In this document: in pieces, positions 57,274-64,000 of the stretch
Position numbering within the stretch: the stretch's first letter is position 1
Layout: each line of letters begins with the position of its first letter
From: Actinomycetota bacterium
GTDB taxonomy: Bacteria > Actinomycetota > UBA4738 > HRBIN12
Direction of reading: 5' to 3'
Assembly: GCA_005884925.1 (NCBI GenBank)
Contig: VAYU01000026.1
Span: 41,662 to 105,661 of the forward strand
DNA length: 64,000 nucleotides
The notes under the pieces: generated by a model
The model's database searches: none
What the model saw: the letters and a program-made list of their open reading frames with translations, nothing else
What the model was told of the DNA's origin: nothing
Translations under genes and position numbers: made by a program

Positions 57274-59125
57274 GCAACATCCTCACGATCGCATCCTCCA
57301 GCTCATCGGCCCAGATCGGCAGCCCCTGGACCTTCGAGAAGGTCTTCGCATCGGCGAGGAACCGGGCCCGGATCAACATCGTGAGCTGTCCCGAGTTGAG
57401 CTCCGGGATCAGGACCTGCCGGTACCTCGTCACGATCTCACCCGTGTTCGCCGGCATCGGGTTCAGCCACCGCAGGTGCGCCGTGGCGACCCGCTCCCCG
57501 GATCCGCGGACGCGCTGGACCGCGGCGCGGACCGTACCGGCCGTGGAACCCCAGCCGAGCACCAACAGCTCCGCATCGCCCGTCGGGTCGTCGACCTCGA
57601 GGGGCGGGATGTCCGCGGCGATCCCTTCGACCTTCTCCCGTCGGATGTGCGTCATCCGCTCATGGTTGTCGGCCTCGTAGCTGATGTCGCCCGTCCGGTC
57701 CTCGCGCTCGAGGCCACCGATCCGATGTTCGAGCCCGGGCGTCCCCGGGATCGCCCACGGTCGCGCGAGCCGCTCGTCCCGCGCGTACGGGAGGAACTCC
57801 GAGCCGTTCGCCCTCGCGAACATGGGGTCGATGGTCGGCAGCGCATCGACGTCGGGGAGCAGCCAGGGTTCGGACGAGTTCTGCAGGAAGCTGTCCGAGA
57901 GCAGGATGATAGGGGTCCGGTAGCGGATCGCGACGCGTGCGGCCTCCATGGCCACGGAGAAGCAATCCGCCGGCGATGACGGGGCCACGATCGGGATCGG
58001 CGACTCGCCGTGGCGACCGAACATCGCGTGCAACAGGTCTCCTTGCTCGTTCTTGGTCGGCATCCCGGTGGAAGGACCGGCGCGCATCACGTCGACCACG
58101 ATCATGGGCAGCTCCGTGATCACGGCGAGACCGACGGTCTCGGCCTTCAGGTCGATGCCCGGCCCGCTCGTCCCCGTCACGCCCAGGTGACCGGTGAACG
58201 CCGCGCCGAGGGCCATGTTGGCCGCGGCGATCTCGTCCTCAGCCTGGATCGTCACCACGCCGAAGTTCTTGTGCTTCGACAGCTCATGGAGGAGGTCGGA
58301 TGCGGGGGTGATCGGATAGCTCGCGTAGAACAGGGGCACGCCGCTGCGGACCGACGCCGCGATCAGTCCCCACGCGAGCGCCTGGGACCCCGCGACGTTC
58401 CGGTAGGTCCCCTCGATGACCGGCGCGGCCGGCACGTGGATCTGGTGCGCGAAGAGCTCGGTCGTCTCGCCGAAGTTGAAGCCGGCGTTGAACGATGCGA
58501 CGTTCGCCTCGTAGATCTCGGGCTTGCCGCCGAACTTCTTCTCCAACCACCTGAGCGTGACGTCGACCGGGCGCCCGTACATCCACGAGACGAGCCCGAG
58601 GGCGAACATGTTCTTCGATCGCTCGGCCTCCTTCTTGCCCACACCGAGGCTCTCGACCGCACGAACCGTGATCGACGTCATCGGGACCGGGTAGATCTGG
58701 TACCCGTCCAGGGTCCCGTCCGTGGTTGGGTCGGACGCGTACCCCGCCTTCTCGAGGTTGCGCTGGGTGAACGAATCCTCGTTGATGATGATGGTCCCAC
58801 CCCGCGCCACCTTGTCCAGGTCGGCTCTGAGCGCCGCGGGGTTCATGGCCACCAGGACGTCCGCGTGGTCGCCCGGGGTGGTGATGTCGGTGCTCGCGAA
58901 CTGGATCTGGAAGGCGGATACCCCATGCACCGTGCCGGCCGGAGCCCGGATCTCGGCCGGGAAGTCCGGCAGCGTCGCAAGATCGTTCCCGAGGATCGCA
59001 GTCGCATTGGTGAACCGGTCACCGGTCAATTGCATGCCGTCTCCGGAATCACCTGCGAATCGGATGACGACGTGGTCACGCTCTTCGACGGTCTTGCTCA
59101 TCGAACCGGTTGGCTGCGGGGCCAT
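57266..59125 (-). CDS. korA: 2-oxoacid:ferredoxin oxidoreductase gamma-alpha fusion
   Basis: A 619-residue fusion. Residues 15-200 are the gamma domain (VVIRFAGDSGDGMQLTGDRF). Residues 220-600 are the alpha (pyrimidine) domain with LFYASYPITPASDLLHELSK, GTSGPGIDLKAE and GMPTKNEQGDLL. It oxidises 2-oxoglutarate to succinyl-CoA with ferredoxin, or runs in reverse. ATG 59125 has AAGGAG just upstream; a TACGCT box at 59167-59172 lies too close to the track's ATG 59164 for that start to fit. The ferredoxin gene is not nearby. Confidence 0.92.
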   Translation of the reverse strand: MAPQPTGSMSKTVEERDHVVIRFAGDSGDGMQLTGDRFTNATAILGNDLATLPDFPAEIRAPAGTVHGVSAFQIQFASTDITTPGDHADVLVAMNPAALRADLDKVARGGTIIINEDSFTQRNLEKAGYASDPTTDGTLDGYQIYPVPMTSITVRAVESLGVGKKEAERSKNMFALGLVSWMYGRPVDVTLRWLEKKFGGKPEIYEANVASFNAGFNFGETTELFAHQIHVPAAPVIEGTYRNVAGSQALAWGLIAASVRSGVPLFYASYPITPASDLLHELSKHKNFGVVTIQAEDEIAAANMALGAAFTGHLGVTGTSGPGIDLKAETVGLAVITELPMIVVDVMRAGPSTGMPTKNEQGDLLHAMFGRHGESPIPIVAPSSPADCFSVAMEAARVAIRYRTPIILLSDSFLQNSSEPWLLPDVDALPTIDPMFARANGSEFLPYARDERLARPWAIPGTPGLEHRIGGLEREDRTGDISYEADNHERMTHIRREKVEGIAADIPPLEVDDPTGDAELLVLGWGSTAGTVRAAVQRVRGSGERVATAHLRWLNPMPANTGEIVTRYRQVLIPELNSGQLTMLIRARFLADAKTFSKVQGLPIWADELEDAIVRMLHG

Positions 59126-59223
59126 ACGCTCCTTCTCGTTGCGGACGGCGTTGCGCTTGAGCATCTAGCGTAGCGCGCCACGTGGGCAGCGACCGGCAGG
59201 GACGCGTTGTGTTTGTATGTGGC

Positions 59224-60162
59224 ATGCACACACAGCGGTTGGGGGCCAAGGGTCCCGAGCTCTCGGTGATCGGCTTCGGGGCGTGGGAGGCCGGCGGCAT
59301 CGACTGGGGTCCCAATCGGTCGGAATCCGACGTGATCGATGCGATCCGTGCCGGGTTCGAGGCGGGGATGAACTGGGTCGACACCGCTGAGGTGTACGGC
59401 GATGGCGTGTCCGAGCTCTTGGTCGGCAAGGCACTCGCCGGGCGAGGGGACGGGGTTCTCCTGGCCACCAAGGTGGCCCCGGCGCCGGAGGGAACGGGGT
59501 TCCGGCCAGAGCAGGTCCGGGCGGCCTGCGACGCTTCCCTCGGTCGTCTCGGGATCGACGCGATCGACCTCTACCAGCTGCACTGGCCGGATGGGACCGG
59601 TGTCCCGGTCGAAGACACCTGGGGGGCGATGGGCGGACTGGTCGATGCCGGCAAGGTCCGCTGGGTCGGGGTCTCGAACTTCGATCGGACCCTCATCGGG
59701 CGGTGCCGCGCGATCCGGGACGTCGACTCGCTGCAGCAGGAGTTCTCGCTGGTTCACCTGGACGATCGGGAGCTGATCGGTTGGTGCGGCGAGGTGGGGA
59801 TCGGCGTCCTCAGCTACTCACCGCTCGGCGCCGGGCTCCTGACCGGAGCCCTGCACCGCGAGGATGCGGAGCGGATCGACGATTGGCGGGCCTCGGACGG
59901 ACTCACGTCCGCCGCCCACCTCGACCGAGCGTTCGCCCTGGTCGACGGGATGCGACCCGTGGCCGAACGGCTCGGCGTGAACGTGCCGCAGCTGGCCCTG
60001 GCATGGAACCGGCATCAGCCGGGCGTGACCAGCGCCATCGCGGGAAGCCGAGACGCCGAACACACCCGATCGAACGCCGCGGCGGGAGATCTGGAGCTCG
60101 ACGCCGCCACGCTCGCCGAGCTCGAGGCGCTCATCGAGCGGGGCGGAACCGACCGGTCCTAG
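59224..60162 (+). CDS. Aldo/keto reductase
   Basis: A 312-residue TIM-barrel AKR. Catalytic tetrad residues are seen in WVDTAEVYGDGVSE (Asp, Tyr), LLATKVAPAP (Lys) and LYQLHWPDG (His). VGVSNFDRTLI and the C-terminal cofactor segment AIAGSRDAEHTRSNAAAG bind NADPH. The substrate is unknown. It is convergent with the cyclic-nucleotide-binding gene, overlapping by four bases. ATG 59224 gives the standard family start; the longer track start adds non-homologous residues. Confidence 0.9.
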   Translation: MHTQRLGAKGPELSVIGFGAWEAGGIDWGPNRSESDVIDAIRAGFEAGMNWVDTAEVYGDGVSELLVGKALAGRGDGVLLATKVAPAPEGTGFRPEQVRAACDASLGRLGIDAIDLYQLHWPDGTGVPVEDTWGAMGGLVDAGKVRWVGVSNFDRTLIGRCRAIRDVDSLQQEFSLVHLDDRELIGWCGEVGIGVLSYSPLGAGLLTGALHREDAERIDDWRASDGLTSAAHLDRAFALVDGMRPVAERLGVNVPQLALAWNRHQPGVTSAIAGSRDAEHTRSNAAAGDLELDAATLAELEALIERGGTDRS

Positions 60163-60659
60163 CCGGAACGACGCTCCACCTGGCGGATCCGCCGGACGAC
60201 CCCATCGAGGATCTTGGTCGCGAGCTGGGGTTCGCCCTCGAGCAGCTTCCGGAGCGTCCGTCGGAACAGCCGCACGACCCGGATGGGCGTCACGGCCGTG
60301 ATCGACGCCGTGCGCGGCCCGCCGTCGATCGTCGACAGCTCACCGAAGAAGTCGCCGGGCAGGACCTCGCCGACCCGCCGACCGTTCCGGGTGACCTTGG
60401 CTCTGCCCTCCATGACCACGAAGAGGGTCTCCCCGAGCGAACCCTCCCGCACGATCTGCTCGCCGGGCGTGAACGCCAGCTCGTCGGCCTCGTGCGCCAG
60501 CCACCGGAGATGCTTCTTGGGAAGGTCCGCGAACAGCGGGACGCCGGCGAGGGCGACGGCGGTCTCCCGCTTCGTGCGAGACGCGCGCACCTCGGGCTGG
60601 CGGGCCCTCGATGGCCCTTTGGTATCGCGCATCACCATGTCCGGGAGGCTTTGGGTCAC
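60159..60659 (-). CDS. Cyclic-nucleotide-binding domain protein (no HTH)
   Basis: A 166-residue protein. After a basic 35-residue tail, a CRP-like cNMP domain is seen: VPLFADLPKKHLRWLA, GEQIVREGSLGETLFVVMEG and the phosphate cassette GDFFGELSTIDGGPRTASITA. There is no DNA-binding helix-turn-helix, so it is a sensor or partner protein. GTG 60659 has TAGGCT six bases upstream. Confidence 0.88.
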   Translation of the reverse strand: MTQSLPDMVMRDTKGPSRARQPEVRASRTKRETAVALAGVPLFADLPKKHLRWLAHEADELAFTPGEQIVREGSLGETLFVVMEGRAKVTRNGRRVGEVLPGDFFGELSTIDGGPRTASITAVTPIRVVRLFRRTLRKLLEGEPQLATKILDGVVRRIRQVERRSG

Positions 60660-60665
60660 CGGCGG

Positions 60666-60671
60666 AGCCTA
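60666..60671 (-). promoter_or_regulatory. -10 box of a leaderless promoter (cNMP protein)
   Basis: TAGGCT-N6-GTG on the minus strand. Confidence 0.55.
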
Positions 60672-60722
60672 GCGGGTCTCCGGTCCAGGGTGCCAGCGAC
60701 GGTCTTCGCAGGTCGCTGCCGT

Positions 60723-60728
60723 TAGTCT
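60723..60728 (+). promoter_or_regulatory. -10 box of metH
   Basis: TAGTCT ends ten bases before ATG 60739, so the leader is very short or absent. No cobalamin riboswitch fits in the 79-base gap. Confidence 0.45.
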
Positions 60729-60738
60729 TTGTTCACCG

Positions 60739-64000
<3,262 letters not shown>

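Noticed and set aside
60660-60738. Cobalamin riboswitch before metH
   Set aside because: The gap is under 80 bases, has no B12-box-like sequence, and contains a -10 box close to the ATG.

Overview
The window is high-GC, densely coded DNA with the features of an Actinomycetota chromosome: a WhiB protein, a PASTA-domain Ser/Thr kinase, F420-type (LLM and Ddn-like) oxidoreductases, UdgX, actinobacterial-type LexA boxes (TCGAAC-N4-GTTCGA) and many apparently leaderless genes whose TAnnnT -10 box ends 6-8 nt before the start codon. No rRNA, tRNA, CRISPR array or insertion sequence was seen. The lineage cannot be named from the sequence; an uncultured or deep-branching actinobacterium is my inference.

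Layout. 1-2 kb: an SOS locus in which a DnaE2-type polymerase (cut by the window edge) and udgX diverge from one perfect LexA box, followed by a DUF6504 gene with its own box. 2-11.5 kb: a DUF402 protein, a membrane protein, a cysteine-desulfurase-like protein, sqdB (sulfolipid head group) with a GT2 glycosyltransferase, psuGK (pseudouridine catabolism), and a TPP riboswitch driving thiE plus an AIR-synthase-like gene. 11.6-19.8 kb: a PASTA kinase, a sulfite-oxidase-like protein, threonine aldolase, a phosphofructokinase with PPi-type residues, carbamate kinase with a cyclic-2,3-DPG-synthetase-like protein, and an MBL hydrolase.

19.8-31.3 kb is the formate block. The NAD-linked formate dehydrogenase is encoded as three overlapping genes: a Mo/selenocysteine catalytic chain read through an in-frame TGA followed by a SECIS-like hairpin, a NuoE-NuoF fusion, and a separate Fe-S chain; mobA follows. 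fdhD and fhs (formate-THF ligase) lie 4-5 kb away, beyond a gene-poor stretch of small ORFs that holds a decayed copy of the 3' end of tag. 31.3-37 kb continues one-carbon metabolism: fchA, ftcD, two GcvT-like genes (one frameshifted) and 5-formyl-THF cyclo-ligase. With metH at the right edge, these genes connect formate, formimino, formyl and methyl folates.

37-46.3 kb: an LLM oxidoreductase, ROK kinase, ArsA-type ATPase, CPBP protease, SRPBCC protein, GT4 glycosyltransferase, YgfZ, WhiB and a heptose-phosphate module (hddA-gmhB-gmhA). 46.4-49.6 kb: one large secreted protein with eight Calx-beta repeats. 49.6-51.4 kb: a DEDDh-exonuclease/UvrC-like fusion whose promoter contains a LexA box between -35 and -10. 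51.4-60.7 kb: thiolase, an Lrp-type RAM protein, a four-gene overlapping operon (receiver-like, zinc ribbon, mini membrane protein, F420-type reductase), an aquaporin, a NifS-like protein without the usual catalytic Cys, 2-oxoacid:ferredoxin oxidoreductase korAB, an aldo/keto reductase and a cyclic-nucleotide-binding protein. metH runs off the right edge.

The strongest signals for follow-up are the split, selenocysteine-containing formate dehydrogenase; the three LexA boxes, each next to repair or repair-associated genes; the regular leaderless promoter spacing; the AIR-synthase gene under TPP control; and the Cys-less desulfurase homologue.
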